Assembly: GCA_026417115.1 (NCBI GenBank)
Contig: JAOADW010000009.1
Span: 1-64,000 of the forward strand
DNA: 64,000 nt
DNA from: Rhodocyclaceae bacterium
Lineage (GTDB): Bacteria > Pseudomonadota > Gammaproteobacteria > Burkholderiales > Rhodocyclaceae
Direction: 5' to 3'
The notes beneath the pieces are model-generated. The model worked only from the letters and a program-made list of their open reading frames with translations, did no database searches and was not told the DNA's origin. This document shows, piece after piece, positions 39,043-50,558 of the stretch. Both the position numbers and the translations under genes were made by a program. How positions within the stretch are numbered: position 1 is the stretch's first letter; each line of letters opens with the position of its first letter.

Positions 39043-39051
39043 GCTGCGACC

Positions 39052-40844
<1,793 letters not shown>

Positions 40845-40848
<4 letters not shown>

Positions 40849-41633
40849 ATTTCGCACTGATTCTCTTTCTCTTGTTGGTGGCGACGGGCGTGCTCTGGTG
40901 CGCGGATCGACTTTATTTTCGCAAGCGGCGCGAACCCGGCGCGAAAGAGCCACTGTGGGTGGAATATGGCGCGAGTTTCTTTCCCGTCATCCTGCTCGTT
41001 TTCCTGCTGCGCTCCTTCCTCGTCGAGCCCTTCAAGATCCCTTCCGGCTCGATGATTCCGACGCTCCTCGTGGGTGACTTCATCGCCGTCAATAAATTTG
41101 CCTATGGCATACGCTTGCCCGTGCTCGACAAGAAAATCATCGAGATTGGCAGCCCTCAGCGCGGCGACGTGATCGTCTTCCGTTATCCGCCCGATCCTTC
41201 GCTCGATTACATCAAACGGGTCGTCGGCTTGCCAGGCGACCACATCGTCTATCGCAACAAACGGCTGACGATCAATGGCGTGCCGGTCCCCTTGCGGCGC
41301 ATCGAGGATTACTTCGATAGTGAGCGGCTTTATTACACGCCACGCTATCTCGAGCGCTTGGGAGAAGTCGAACACATGATCCTCATCGAGGACGATGCGC
41401 CGGCGTTCGTGACCCATGCGATGGAGTTTCCGGGCCGCGAGAATTGCCAATACAATAGTGAGGGGTTCGCCTGTTTCGTGCCGGAGGGCCATTATTTCGT
41501 GATGGGCGATAATCGCGACAATTCCCAGGACAGCCGCATCTGGGGGTTCGTGCCCGACGAAAATCTGGTGGGTAAGGCGTTTTTCATTTGGTTCAATTTT
41601 TCCGACGTCAAACGCATCGGCCGTTTCCAATGA
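40845..41633 (+). CDS. lepB: Signal peptidase I
   Basis: LepB removes signal peptides of secreted proteins. The 262-aa protein has two N-terminal membrane segments (about 2-20 and 43-60) and the Ser/Lys dyad S69 (FKIPSGSM) and K124 ([12 protein letters not shown]). The [11 protein letters not shown] box is near the C-terminus. The lepA-lepB-rnc-era order is conserved. Confidence 0.97.
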
Positions 41634-41645
41634 GTGGGGGGCGCC

Positions 41646-42005
41646 ATGACTGAGCGGGAACGCGGATTGACCTTGATGGGTCTGCTGGTCGTTTTGTTGG
41701 TCTTTGGCGCGATCGCCCTTCTCTCGATGAGGATGATGCCGGCGATCGTCGAATATTGGCAGATCAAGAAAGCGCTGGCAGCCATCGTTAAGGATCCCAC
41801 GGCGAAAGAGAGTCCTGCCGCGCTTCGGAAAGCATTCGAGCGCCATGCCGTCGTCAGCGACATTCGCTCGATTTCGGCGCACGATCTCGAGATCCGGCAA
41901 GAACAAGGCCGCTGGGTCGTCTCTTTCGCCTACGAAAAGCGTGTGCCCTTGGCGGGGAATGTGAGCCTCTTGTTCGATTTCCAGGGCTCGATGCGGGAAG
42001 ATTAG
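41646..42005 (+). CDS. DUF4845 pseudopilin-like small membrane protein
   Basis: The 119-aa protein starts [20 protein letters not shown]: a short N-terminal part with G-L-T-L-M-G followed by a hydrophobic segment, like a type IV pilin N-terminus, and then a soluble domain. DUF4845 proteins are regularly encoded between lepB and rnc. The ATG at 41646 follows a GGGGGG stretch; GTG 41634 is in frame. Function unknown. Confidence 0.85.
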   Translation: MTERERGLTLMGLLVVLLVFGAIALLSMRMMPAIVEYWQIKKALAAIVKDPTAKESPAALRKAFERHAVVSDIRSISAHDLEIRQEQGRWVVSFAYEKRVPLAGNVSLLFDFQGSMRED

Positions 42006-42009
42006 GAAT

Positions 42010-42681
42010 TTGACGGAAAGACTCGAAGAGCGACTCGGCCATCGCTTCACCCAGCCCGCATTGCTGCGGCAGGCGCTCACGCATCGCAGCCACTCCACCC
42101 CCCATAACGAGCGCTTGGAGTTTTTGGGCGATGCCCTGCTCAATTGTGTGATCGCGGCGCTGCTGTATGAGCGCTTTCCGCAGCTGAGGGAAGGGGATCT
42201 GTCAAGACTGCGGGCGAGCCTCGTGCGTAAGGAAACGCTGGCCGAGCTCGCCACTGAGCTGGAGGTGGGCGATTATCTCCGCCTGGGGGAAGGAGAACTC
42301 AAGAGCGGAGGGTTTCGCCGTCCCTCGATCTTGGCCGATGCGCTCGAAGCGATGTTGGCAGCGCTCTATCTGGATGCTGGTTTCGCGAAGGTCGAGGAGG
42401 TGGTGCGGCGGCTCTTCGCACAGCGTATCGCGGCCATCGATCCTGAGCGCGCTGGCAAAGACGCTAAGACGGCGCTGCAGGAGTGGCTCCAAGGCCGCCG
42501 TTTGCCTTTGCCCCTCTATACGTTGCGTGCGGCTCATGGCGCTGCGCATGCGCAGGAATTCGAGGTTGCTTGCGAAATCCCCGCCTTGAAGATCCATGTC
42601 GTGGCGCGGGGGGCGAGTCGTCGCGCCGCTGAGCAAGCTGCCGCGCGTTTGGCGCTCGATGCCCTCGAGGCGAAGTCATGA
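42010..42681 (+). CDS. rnc: Ribonuclease III
   Basis: RNase III cuts double-stranded RNA, including pre-rRNA. The 223-aa protein has the signature [11 protein letters not shown] with its catalytic Glu/Asp, a second acidic site in [15 protein letters not shown], and a C-terminal dsRNA-binding domain. It starts with TTG at 42010, after TAGGAA, 4 bp beyond the upstream gene. It overlaps era by 4 bp. Confidence 0.96.
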   Translation: MTERLEERLGHRFTQPALLRQALTHRSHSTPHNERLEFLGDALLNCVIAALLYERFPQLREGDLSRLRASLVRKETLAELATELEVGDYLRLGEGELKSGGFRRPSILADALEAMLAALYLDAGFAKVEEVVRRLFAQRIAAIDPERAGKDAKTALQEWLQGRRLPLPLYTLRAAHGAAHAQEFEVACEIPALKIHVVARGASRRAAEQAAARLALDALEAKS

Positions 42682-43565
42682 ATGCCCCTTGCTATCGTGC
42701 TGGCTTCATCGCCCTCGTGGGCCGCCCCAATGTCGGCAAATCGACGCTGATGAACCATCTGTTGGGGGTGAAGCTTTCCATCGTCTCGAAGAAAGCGCAG
42801 ACGACCCGCCATCGCATTCAGGGAGTGCTCACGCGCAAGGATGCGCAATTCGTCTTCGTCGATACGCCGGGTTTTCAAACGCGACATCGTAACGCCCTCA
42901 ACCGGGCGATGAATCGCGTGGTTACCCATGCGCTGGACGATGTCGATGTGATCTTGTTCGTCGTCGAGGCCGGGCGTTTTTCGGAAGACGATCGACGCAT
43001 CCTCGCCCTCTTGCCAAAAGGGAAGCCGGTGATCTTGGCGATCAACAAAATCGACCGTTTGCCCCGACGCGATCACGTGTTGCCCTTCATCGCCGCCATG
43101 GCGGAGCATGGTTTTGCCGAGATCGTGCCCATTTCTGCAGAGAAGGATGACAATCTCGACGAGCTCCTGAAGACGATCGCCCGCTATCTTCCCTGCCAGC
43201 CGCCTCTTTTTTCGGAAGACGTGCTGACCGATCGCTCCGAGCGATTCCTCGCCGCCGAGCTATTGCGCGAAAAGCTTTTTCGCCATCTCGGCGACGAGGT
43301 GCCCTATGGCGTCGCGGTCGAGGTCGAACGCTTCGAGGAAGAAAGCGGCAAGCGACGCATTTGGGCGACCATCCTCGTGGCACAGGAATCGCACAAGGCG
43401 ATCGTGATCGGCAAAGATGGCGAACGGCTCAAGACCATTGCGCGCGCTGCGCGCGTCGAGATGGAGCGTTTGTTCGACGCCAAGGTCTGGCTCTCCGTCT
43501 GGGTCAAAGTCAAAAGCGGCTGGGTAGAGGACGAGCGGGCGCTGAAAACCCTTGGCTACTTATGA
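42678..43565 (+). CDS. era: GTPase Era
   Basis: Era is a GTPase for 30S subunit maturation. The 295-aa protein has the P-loop GRPNVGKS (15-22), FVDTPG, NKID, and a C-terminal KH domain ([19 protein letters not shown]). It is coupled to rnc upstream and recO downstream by 4-bp overlaps. Confidence 0.97.
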   Translation: MNAPCYRAGFIALVGRPNVGKSTLMNHLLGVKLSIVSKKAQTTRHRIQGVLTRKDAQFVFVDTPGFQTRHRNALNRAMNRVVTHALDDVDVILFVVEAGRFSEDDRRILALLPKGKPVILAINKIDRLPRRDHVLPFIAAMAEHGFAEIVPISAEKDDNLDELLKTIARYLPCQPPLFSEDVLTDRSERFLAAELLREKLFRHLGDEVPYGVAVEVERFEEESGKRRIWATILVAQESHKAIVIGKDGERLKTIARAARVEMERLFDAKVWLSVWVKVKSGWVEDERALKTLGYL

Positions 43566-44287
43566 GCGGACGGCAGCGGGTCGAAGGAGCAGCCGCTTTT
43601 CTGCTGCATGAGCACCCTTATTCCGAATCGAGTCTGATTCTGGAGGTCTTTGCTCGCGATTACGGCAGGCTTGCCTTGCTGGCGCGTGGCGCACGACGCC
43701 CGCGCGCGCAATTGCGCGGCGTGCTCATGGTTTTTCAGCCCCTCTTACTTTCTTGGTTTGGCTCGGCGGAAGTCAAGACGCTGGCGCGCGCCGAGTGGAT
43801 CGGCGGTTTGCCGTTCTTGCGCGGCGAAGCTTTGCTGCTCGGCTATTACCTGAACGAATTGCTGCTGCGCTTGACGCCACGCGAGGATCCCCACCCGGCG
43901 CTTTATGAGGCGTATCTCGAGATCGTCACGCGCATCGCCCAGGCCGCAGGGTCGGCCGCGCGGGCGCGCGAACTTCGGCGGTTCGAGAAGATCTTGCTCG
44001 CGGAACTCGGCTATGCGCCCCGACTGACGATCGACGCCTTGGGGGCTCCCGTCGTTGCCGAGCGATCCTATCGCTATCAGATCGAGCGCGGACCCGTGCC
44101 GCATGAAGAAGCGGAAGGCGGCATCGAGATCAGTGGCGCCTCGCTCTTGGCATTGGCGCATGACGAGCTTGAAGACGCACGCGCACTTGCCGAGGCCAAA
44201 CATCTGATGCGCGCGCTGATCCAACACCAACTTGGCGATCAACCCTTGCGTACGCGCCGGGTTTTCATCGAGTTGCAAGATCTTTGA
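43562..44287 (+). CDS. recO: DNA repair protein RecO
   Basis: RecO loads RecA with RecF/RecR and anneals ssDNA. The ATG at 43562, overlapping the era stop, gives 241 aa. It has the N-terminal OB-fold (AFLLHEHPYSESSLILEVFA) and the helical C-terminal domain (LRRFEKILLAELGYAP). The zinc Cys residues of some RecO proteins are absent, as in many proteobacteria. Confidence 0.94.
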   Translation: MSGRQRVEGAAAFLLHEHPYSESSLILEVFARDYGRLALLARGARRPRAQLRGVLMVFQPLLLSWFGSAEVKTLARAEWIGGLPFLRGEALLLGYYLNELLLRLTPREDPHPALYEAYLEIVTRIAQAAGSAARARELRRFEKILLAELGYAPRLTIDALGAPVVAERSYRYQIERGPVPHEEAEGGIEISGASLLALAHDELEDARALAEAKHLMRALIQHQLGDQPLRTRRVFIELQDL

Positions 44288-44316
44288 AACGAGCGCGGGG
44301 ACGAAGAGGGGAAAAC

Positions 44317-44370
44317 AGGATGGTTTATCATCGCGTCGTGTCGGCACATGAGACGAAACCATACCATCCT
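44317..44370 (+). promoter_or_regulatory. Competing inverted repeats in the pdxJ leader
   Basis: AGGATGGT (44317-44324) can pair with ACCATCCT (44363-44370), or the overlapping ATGGTTT (44320-44326) can pair with AAACCAT (44356-44362). The two pairings exclude each other. They fill most of the 103-bp recO-pdxJ gap. A switch role is speculative. Confidence 0.3.
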
Positions 44371-44390
44371 TTCGATTGCAACAAATCCAT

Positions 44391-45125
44391 ATGGCTGAAC
44401 TCGGCGTCAATATCGATCACGTCGCGACGTTGCGCCAAGCGCGGCGCACCTATGAGCCCGATCCGGTTTGGGCAGCCGTCGAGGCAGAGCTCGGCGGCGC
44501 CGACGTCCTCACGATTCATCTCAGGGAAGACCGTCGTCATATCAATGACCGCGATCTCGAGCTCTTGCGGCAAACCGTCCAGGCAAAACTGAACTTGGAA
44601 ATGGCGGCGACCGAGGAGATGGTCGCGATTGCTTGCCGGCAAAGGCCACAGATGGCCACCCTGGTTCCCGAGGGCCGACAAGAGATCACGACCGAAGGGG
44701 GGCTCGATGTGGTTGGCGAAGAAAGTCGCCTGCGCGACGTCGTTGCGCGCCTGAAGGGCGCGGGCATCTTCGTCAGTCTCTTCGTTGACGCCGATTTGCG
44801 CCAGATCGAGGCGGCGGCGCGGGTTGGCGCAGATGCCTGCGAGATCCATACCGGCCCTTATGCCGAAGCCTTTCATTGCCATGGGCGCGACGCCATGGCG
44901 CCCGCCATTGCGAGCGAGATCGAGAAAATCGCTGTTGCGGGCGCGGCAATTCGGGAGCTCGGCATGCGTTTCAATGCCGGTCATGCGCTCAATTATCACA
45001 ATGTCGCCGCGATCGCGCGCCTGCCTGGACTTGCCGAGCTGCACATCGGCCATGCGATCGTCTGCCGCGCAGTGTTCGTCGGCTTGCGGCAGGCAGTCGC
45101 CGAAATGAAGGCACGTCTCTCGTGA
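44391..45125 (+). CDS. pdxJ: Pyridoxine 5'-phosphate synthase
   Basis: PdxJ makes pyridoxine 5'-phosphate from deoxyxylulose phosphate and aminoacetone phosphate. The 244-aa TIM-barrel protein starts [18 protein letters not shown] and has [19 protein letters not shown] and [14 protein letters not shown] 15 bp upstream is in frame but less likely. It overlaps acpS by 4 bp (GTGA). Confidence 0.96.
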   Translation: MAELGVNIDHVATLRQARRTYEPDPVWAAVEAELGGADVLTIHLREDRRHINDRDLELLRQTVQAKLNLEMAATEEMVAIACRQRPQMATLVPEGRQEITTEGGLDVVGEESRLRDVVARLKGAGIFVSLFVDADLRQIEAAARVGADACEIHTGPYAEAFHCHGRDAMAPAIASEIEKIAVAGAAIRELGMRFNAGHALNYHNVAAIARLPGLAELHIGHAIVCRAVFVGLRQAVAEMKARLS

Positions 45126-45502
45126 TCGCCGGCATCGGCGTCGATCTGGTCGAGATCGCGCGCATGGACGCGCTTTGGCGTCGCCATGGGGAGCGGGCGG
45201 CCAGACGCATCCTCGCAAGAGAAGAATACGCCGAATTATTCGCCACGAAAGAACCCGCGCGCCTACTCGCCAAGCGTTTTGCCGCCAAGGAGGCGCTTGC
45301 CAAGGCCCTGGGCATGGGTTTGCGCGCTCCTGTCTCACTCTCCGCGATCGCCGTGCGCCATGCCTCATCGGGGAGGCCGTTTTTCGCGTTTGCGCCGGAA
45401 TTGCAGCACTGGGTGACACAGCGCCGATGGCAATGTCACCTCTCCCTGGCCGATGAGGCGACGCATGCGATCGCATTCGTCATCGTGGAGACGAACCCAT
45501 GA
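45122..45502 (+). CDS. acpS: Holo-ACP synthase
   Basis: AcpS attaches phosphopantetheine to the ACP encoded at 30514. The 126-aa protein starts with GTG and has [12 protein letters not shown] with its metal-binding Asp, and [14 protein letters not shown] with the second metal ligand. The pdxJ-acpS pair is conserved. It overlaps nagZ by 4 bp. Confidence 0.96.
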   Translation: MIAGIGVDLVEIARMDALWRRHGERAARRILAREEYAELFATKEPARLLAKRFAAKEALAKALGMGLRAPVSLSAIAVRHASSGRPFFAFAPELQHWVTQRRWQCHLSLADEATHAIAFVIVETNP

Positions 45503-46497
45503 GCTTGGGGCCGCTGATGATCGATCTCGCCGGCGTCGACCTCGAGCCCGCAGAACGAGAAATGCTCCGGCATCCTTTGGTGGGCGGCGTGATCCTCTTC
45601 TCGCGCAATTATCAGGACCGCCAGCAGCTCTTGCGCCTCACCGCGCAGTTGCGTGCGCTGCGCGAGCCGCCGCTCTTGATCGCCATCGATCATGAAGGCG
45701 GGCGCGTGCAACGTTGCCGGGAAGGATTCACGCGCTTGCCGCCGATGCGTCGGCTGGGTCAAGGGTGGGAGCAAAACGCCGCCGAGGCGATCGCCGCGGC
45801 AGAAGGCATCGGGTTCGTCTTGGCTGCGGAGCTCCGTGAAGTGGGCATCGATCTTTCGTTCGCGCCGGTGCTCGACCTCGACTACGGCGCAAGCACGGTG
45901 ATCGGCGATCGCGCTTTCCATCGTCATCCTCAAGCGGTGATCGCGCTGGCCTCTGCCTTGATCGAAGGGATGCGAAAGGCAGGTATGGCTGCATGCGGTA
46001 AGCATTTTCCCGGCCATGGCTATGTGCCGGCAGATTCCCACCTTGCCTTGCCGGTCGATGCGCGCAGCCTCGCGGAGATGGAAGAAGATCTCGCGCCTTA
46101 TCGTCATCTATCGCTGCCTGCAGTGATGATGGCGCATGTGCTCTATCCCGTCGTCGATGAATGGCCCGCGAGTTTTTCGCGGCGTTGGGTCGCCCTGTTG
46201 CGCGAGCATATCGGCCACCGAGGAGTGATTTTTAGCGATGATCTTTCCATGGCCGGGGCTGCCAGCATCGGCGATGTCGTTGCGCGTGCGCAGTCTGCCT
46301 GGGAAGCAGGATGCGACATGTTGCCCGTCTGCAACCGGCCACAGGACGTCGTCCAACTGCTCGATCATTGGCGCCCCGCAAAAAGACCACTTCCTGCGAT
46401 GCGTCTTTCCCCCCTGTATGGAAAGGCCGTGGCGTCGGCGCTGCGCCAATCGCCTCTCTATCGCCGGGGTGTGGCGGCGTGCGCACGGCTTGCTTGA
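45499..46497 (+). CDS. nagZ: Beta-N-acetylhexosaminidase NagZ
   Basis: NagZ is a cytoplasmic GH3 enzyme for cell-wall recycling. The 332-aa protein has the catalytic KHFPGHG loop and nucleophile Asp in FSDDLSMAGA, and AIDHEGGRVQR near the N-terminus. No signal peptide is present, as expected. The helicase gene starts at the base after its stop codon. Confidence 0.96.
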   Translation: MSLGPLMIDLAGVDLEPAEREMLRHPLVGGVILFSRNYQDRQQLLRLTAQLRALREPPLLIAIDHEGGRVQRCREGFTRLPPMRRLGQGWEQNAAEAIAAAEGIGFVLAAELREVGIDLSFAPVLDLDYGASTVIGDRAFHRHPQAVIALASALIEGMRKAGMAACGKHFPGHGYVPADSHLALPVDARSLAEMEEDLAPYRHLSLPAVMMAHVLYPVVDEWPASFSRRWVALLREHIGHRGVIFSDDLSMAGAASIGDVVARAQSAWEAGCDMLPVCNRPQDVVQLLDHWRPAKRPLPAMRLSPLYGKAVASALRQSPLYRRGVAACARLA

Positions 46498-48480
46498 ATG
46501 GACGTTCCACCTTTTGCGTTCCTTTTGGGCGATCAGGGGCCTCTGGCCAAATGCTTAGCCGGCTTTCGCCCCCGCCGTCAACAGATCGAAATGGCCAACG
46601 CCGTCTGGCAGGCGCTCATAGACCACCAGGTTGTGGTGCTGGAGGCTGGAACAGGAACGGGCAAAACCTTCGCCTATCTTGCGCCGGTGCTGCTCTATGG
46701 CGGTAAGACCATCGTCTCGACGGGCACCAAGACCTTGCAAGACCAGCTATTCCATCGGGACTTGCCTCTCTTGCAAAAGGCGCTCAAGACGCCAATCACG
46801 GCGACGGTCCTCAAAGGACGCCAGAATTATGTCTGTCATTATCACCTCGAACGGGCGATTCTTTCTGGCCGCCTGCATTCGCGCGCCGAAGCGGCCTATC
46901 TCGCCCAGATCGCACGCTTCGCGAAAAGCACACGACGCGGCGACAAAGCCGACTGTCATGGCGTGCCCGAGGATTCGCCCGTCTGGCGGCTGGCGACCTC
47001 GACGCGCGAGAACTGCCTAGGGCAAGACTGTCCGCATCAGCGCGAATGCTTCGTTCTCGCTGCGCGGCGAGAAGCCTTGGCGGCCGAGCTCGTGATCGTC
47101 AATCACCATCTTTTCTTGGCCGACCTCGTGCTCAAGGACGATGGACTTGGCGAATTGCTGCCGGCGACCCATGCGGTGATCTTCGACGAGGCGCATCAAT
47201 TGCCGGAGGCTGCCGCGCTGTTCTTTGGCGAAAGCGTTTCCAGCGCACAGCTTCTCGACCTGGCGCGCGATGTCCAGATCGAGGCGGCTATCAGTGCTCG
47301 GGATCAGCCGACATTGCTCGAGGCGGCGCGCGACCTGGAAAAAAGCGCCCGTGATCTGCGCCTTCCTTTTGCGGGCGAAGCTCGCCTCAATCTCGCTCAG
47401 TGGCGAAGCCGCCAAGAAGCCGTCCAGGCCCTGGGGGAGGCAATAAAGCGACTAGCGTGGCTCGCGGGACTCCTCGAGAGCCAGGGCCAGCGTTCTGAAG
47501 GGCTTGCCCATTGTCTGCGTCGAGCAAACGAGCTCGAACGGCGGCTCGCCGATTGGCTTGCCAGTGCGGAAGGGGAAGCTTCTGCCTCCTTCGCGGCGGA
47601 AAGCATCGTTTGGGCTGAAGTGGCTGCCCACGCGCTGATTTTCCACCGTACGCCCTTGTCGGTTGCGCCGGTCTTCCAGAAGCAGATGGAAGGCCATCCC
47701 CGCGCGTGGATCTTTACCTCCGCCACCCTTGCGGTAGGCGACGATTTTTCCCATTTCTGCGCCTCACTGGGCCTTGTTGCCGCCAAGAGTCAACGTTGGC
47801 AAAGTCCTTTCGATTATGCGCGTCAGGCTTTGCTCTATTGCCCGAGCGGCATGCCGGATCCCAACCACCCTCATTATGCCGACGCCGTTGCCGAGGCGGC
47901 CTGGCCGCTCATCGAAGCGGCGGGAGGGCGTGCTTTCGTCCTCTGCACGTCGTTGCGAGCGATGCGGCGAATCCACGCACGATTGGCAGAAAAGATGGCC
48001 GCCCGGGGGATACCCTTGTTGTTGCAAGGCGAGGGGACGAAAACGGAATTGCTCGAGCGCTTTCGTCGTTACGGCAATGCAGTGCTCGTCGCAAGCCACA
48101 GTTTTTGGGAAGGAGTCGATGTGCCGGGCCAAGCGCTTTCGCTCGTGATCATCGATAAGCTTCCTTTCGCTCCGCCGGATGATCCGGTGGTTTCCGCCCG
48201 CATCGAGCGGCTTGCGCGCTTGGGGCAAAACGCTTTTTGGCTCGAGCAACTACCGCGCGCTGCGATCCAGATGAAACAAGGGGCGGGGCGCTTGATCCGC
48301 ACCGAGACGGATCGTGGCGTCCTCATGGTGTGCGATCCGCGCCTTTTCGAAAAACCTTACGGCGCACGGATCTGGCAGACCCTCCCCGCGATGCGGCGAA
48401 CGCGGGATTTGGCGGAAGCGCTGGCCTTTTTTCGCGAGATGCCGACGACTGGACAGGGCAATGCAAGCTCGGTAGCATGA
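46498..48480 (+). CDS. ATP-dependent DNA helicase, DinG/YoaA type
   Basis: XPD-like superfamily 2 helicase. The 660-aa protein has Walker A AGTGTGKT (50-57), DEAH (230-233) and the four Cys of the iron-sulfur cluster (C113, C173, C178, C184). C-terminal motifs include SHSFWEGVDVPG and QGAGRLIRTETDRG. Length fits YoaA better than DinG. YoaA aids repair of stalled forks together with the HolC subunit in E. coli. Confidence 0.92.
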   Translation: MDVPPFAFLLGDQGPLAKCLAGFRPRRQQIEMANAVWQALIDHQVVVLEAGTGTGKTFAYLAPVLLYGGKTIVSTGTKTLQDQLFHRDLPLLQKALKTPITATVLKGRQNYVCHYHLERAILSGRLHSRAEAAYLAQIARFAKSTRRGDKADCHGVPEDSPVWRLATSTRENCLGQDCPHQRECFVLAARREALAAELVIVNHHLFLADLVLKDDGLGELLPATHAVIFDEAHQLPEAAALFFGESVSSAQLLDLARDVQIEAAISARDQPTLLEAARDLEKSARDLRLPFAGEARLNLAQWRSRQEAVQALGEAIKRLAWLAGLLESQGQRSEGLAHCLRRANELERRLADWLASAEGEASASFAAESIVWAEVAAHALIFHRTPLSVAPVFQKQMEGHPRAWIFTSATLAVGDDFSHFCASLGLVAAKSQRWQSPFDYARQALLYCPSGMPDPNHPHYADAVAEAAWPLIEAAGGRAFVLCTSLRAMRRIHARLAEKMAARGIPLLLQGEGTKTELLERFRRYGNAVLVASHSFWEGVDVPGQALSLVIIDKLPFAPPDDPVVSARIERLARLGQNAFWLEQLPRAAIQMKQGAGRLIRTETDRGVLMVCDPRLFEKPYGARIWQTLPAMRRTRDLAEALAFFREMPTTGQGNASSVA

Positions 48481-48523
48481 CCCTTGGCATCCGAGACAAC
48501 TTCCGATTTCACGGCGCGAGAGC

Positions 48524-49441
48524 ATGTTGTGGGCTTTCTTGCAGCGGGAACGCGTTGAGAAAAAAAACGCATCTTCAAATATGCGGTTAGACGCCGTGCG
48601 GCTAGCCTTGCTCGATAAGTATTTCCCCATCGGGCAAAAATTGCGTTATTACCCCGAATATCATCGCAACATCTTGTTTTACACCATTATTTTGGGGTAT
48701 CGCGTCAACGGCCATTTTCTTTATTCGCGAGATCGTCTGCGCATGACCCAAACGGGCGAGCTTACTGGTTTCGTGCTGCAGGATGCGGCTTCTTCTTTTC
48801 TGACCCTTTCCGAGGTTTGGCAATGCGAATTGTTGGTTCCCGACACGAGTGAATCGGAGCGTTCCCTCGATTATGTACGGCGAGCAAGCATTGGGCGAGC
48901 GGGGCAATTCCAGCGCGGCAACCTCATCACCTTGCTTGGGGCGGCGCTGCAAGGAGGCTCGCCGCAGCTGGAAACGCGGGTAGAGCGCCGGCTTGTGCTC
49001 AAGGAAGGACCTTATGCCGGCGAGCCCCTGGTGTTCTTGGCGCCAGTGCTCGAAACCTTGACGATCGCCGATTTGCGACAAAAGCAACGGATCAAGACGT
49101 CGCTGCCGGCCGATCTTTTTCTAGCCGAAGACCTGCCGCCTTTTCGCTGCCAACTCCTCGATTTTTCCGAACATGCCATGCGCCTCGGCCCGGGGGGCGG
49201 GCAGGCTGAGCTACCGCTACTTACCCTCGATGAGCGCGTAATCGTCAAGTTATATCTGCAGGGCGAGAAGCGATCGTGTCGATTCAAAGGCGCTGTACTG
49301 CGCACCACGGAGAGGGAGTGTGTGATCAGAATCACTCACTTGTATCGGGAGGAAGGCTATGTCAGGCCCTCCTTACTCGACTTGCTCGAAATCAAGACGG
49401 CATTGATCAATCGGCAAGCGAGCAGATGGGACCGTCAATAG
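48524..49441 (+). CDS. PilZ-domain-like protein
   Basis: The 305-aa protein has an N-terminal region of unknown fold and a C-terminal part with RQKQR (R185, R189; the RxxxR c-di-GMP motif) and DFSEHAMRL (213-221). The second motif should be D/N-x-S-x-x-G, but Gly is Ala here, so nucleotide binding is uncertain. The layout resembles YcgR-like proteins. The Met at residue 20 (48581) is an alternative start. Confidence 0.6.
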   Translation: MLWAFLQRERVEKKNASSNMRLDAVRLALLDKYFPIGQKLRYYPEYHRNILFYTIILGYRVNGHFLYSRDRLRMTQTGELTGFVLQDAASSFLTLSEVWQCELLVPDTSESERSLDYVRRASIGRAGQFQRGNLITLLGAALQGGSPQLETRVERRLVLKEGPYAGEPLVFLAPVLETLTIADLRQKQRIKTSLPADLFLAEDLPPFRCQLLDFSEHAMRLGPGGGQAELPLLTLDERVIVKLYLQGEKRSCRFKGAVLRTTERECVIRITHLYREEGYVRPSLLDLLEIKTALINRQASRWDRQ

Positions 49442-49478
49442 GCGGTTTCGGCGCGGGCGTAAGCAGTGGGGGAGCACG

Positions 49479-50558
49479 ATGAGACTGGCCGACTTGCCTG
49501 ACCAGTTGCTCGCCAGCCGCCCCCACCTCTTTTCCCCTTATGTGGTGAAGGTTTCCCGGGATGATTGGGCCTTTTGTGAGGCTTTGATCGCCGCCATCGA
49601 GTCGTTGCTTTCCAAAGCGCCTTTCTGCGCCGAAGAGCAGGCAGGAGCGGAGAACGATCCAGCGAGTGGCGTTTTTTTCGCCTATGACTTCCATTTGACG
49701 CCGGCAGGCCCGCGGCTGATCGAAATCAACACCAATGCGGGCGGGGCGTTGCTTTCTGCGCTGCGCGAAGAGCGTGAAGACGTCTTGGCCGATTTCGTGG
49801 CGATGTTCCGCGCGGAAATGGGCGAAAGATCCTTACGAGCGCTCGCGATCGTCGATGAAGCGCCCAGCACGCAATATCTTTATCCCGAATTTCTCGCTTT
49901 TCAACGCCTCTTTGGCGAGGCAGGCATTCTTGCGGTGATTTGCGACCCCATGGAGCTCTTGCTCTGTCATGGCGGGCTCTGGCATGAGGACACTCGGCTC
50001 GATCTCGTCTATAACCGTCTGACCGACTTCTATTTGCAGCGCGATGCGCATTGCATCGTGCGTGAAGCCTGGAAATCAGGCGCTGCCGTGGTTACGCCCA
50101 ATCCGACGCATTACGCACGCTATGCCGACAAACGGCGGCTGATCGCCTTGACCGATGAGGCATGGCTCATCGCCCAGGGCGTGCCGGAGTCTTCACGCAG
50201 ACTCCTCTTGTCGGGCATCCCGCGCTGTGAAAAAGTGTCCCTTGAGCGGGCGGAAGAGTTTTGGCGCCATCGGCGCGAATATTTCTTCAAACCGGCGACG
50301 GGATACGGTAGCCGTGGCGCTTATCGAGGCGAGAAAATCACCCGTCGTGTTTTTGCAGAGATCCTCGCGAATGATTATCTCGCCCAGCGTTATGCGCCGC
50401 CTTCCACGATGTCCACTCCGGATGGGGAAATGAAAGTAGACTTGCGTCTGATCGTCTTCCGCGGCCGCATCCAATATGGGTTTGCCCGCCTCTATCAGGG
50501 ACAGACGACCAACTTTCGCACGGTCGGCGGGGGATTCGCCAAGGTGGTGGTGACGTGA
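49479..50558 (+). CDS. Circularly permuted ATP-grasp-like protein
   Basis: I do not recognise a named family. The 359-aa protein has ATP-grasp features in swapped order: the metal-binding motif RLIEINTNAGGA (E82, N84, N86) is near the N-terminus, while the nucleotide-binding Lys/Gly-rich loop FFKPATGYGSRGA (about 269-281) and VDLRLIVFRG are near the C-terminus. It ends with RLYQGQTTNFRTVGGGFA. Peptide-ligase-type chemistry is suggested. It is coupled to mobB by a 4-bp GTGA overlap. Confidence 0.6.
   Translation: MRLADLPDQLLASRPHLFSPYVVKVSRDDWAFCEALIAAIESLLSKAPFCAEEQAGAENDPASGVFFAYDFHLTPAGPRLIEINTNAGGALLSALREEREDVLADFVAMFRAEMGERSLRALAIVDEAPSTQYLYPEFLAFQRLFGEAGILAVICDPMELLLCHGGLWHEDTRLDLVYNRLTDFYLQRDAHCIVREAWKSGAAVVTPNPTHYARYADKRRLIALTDEAWLIAQGVPESSRRLLLSGIPRCEKVSLERAEEFWRHRREYFFKPATGYGSRGAYRGEKITRRVFAEILANDYLAQRYAPPSTMSTPDGEMKVDLRLIVFRGRIQYGFARLYQGQTTNFRTVGGGFAKVVVT

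Larger units (their letters stand above)
38591..39051. other. 461-bp region without a recognised gene upstream of lepA
   Basis: The lepA frame stays open back to 38605, but that part has no family similarity I can see and LepA normally starts at MKHIRNFS. No other frame looks coding. The region holds a -10-like TAAAAT (38988-38993) and a terminator-like hairpin (39016-39042) close to the lepA start. Confidence 0.5.

Noticed and set aside
38605-39051. N-terminal extension of LepA by 149 codons
   Set aside because: LepA proteins start at MKHIRNFS; the extension is low-quality sequence crossed by a terminator-like hairpin.
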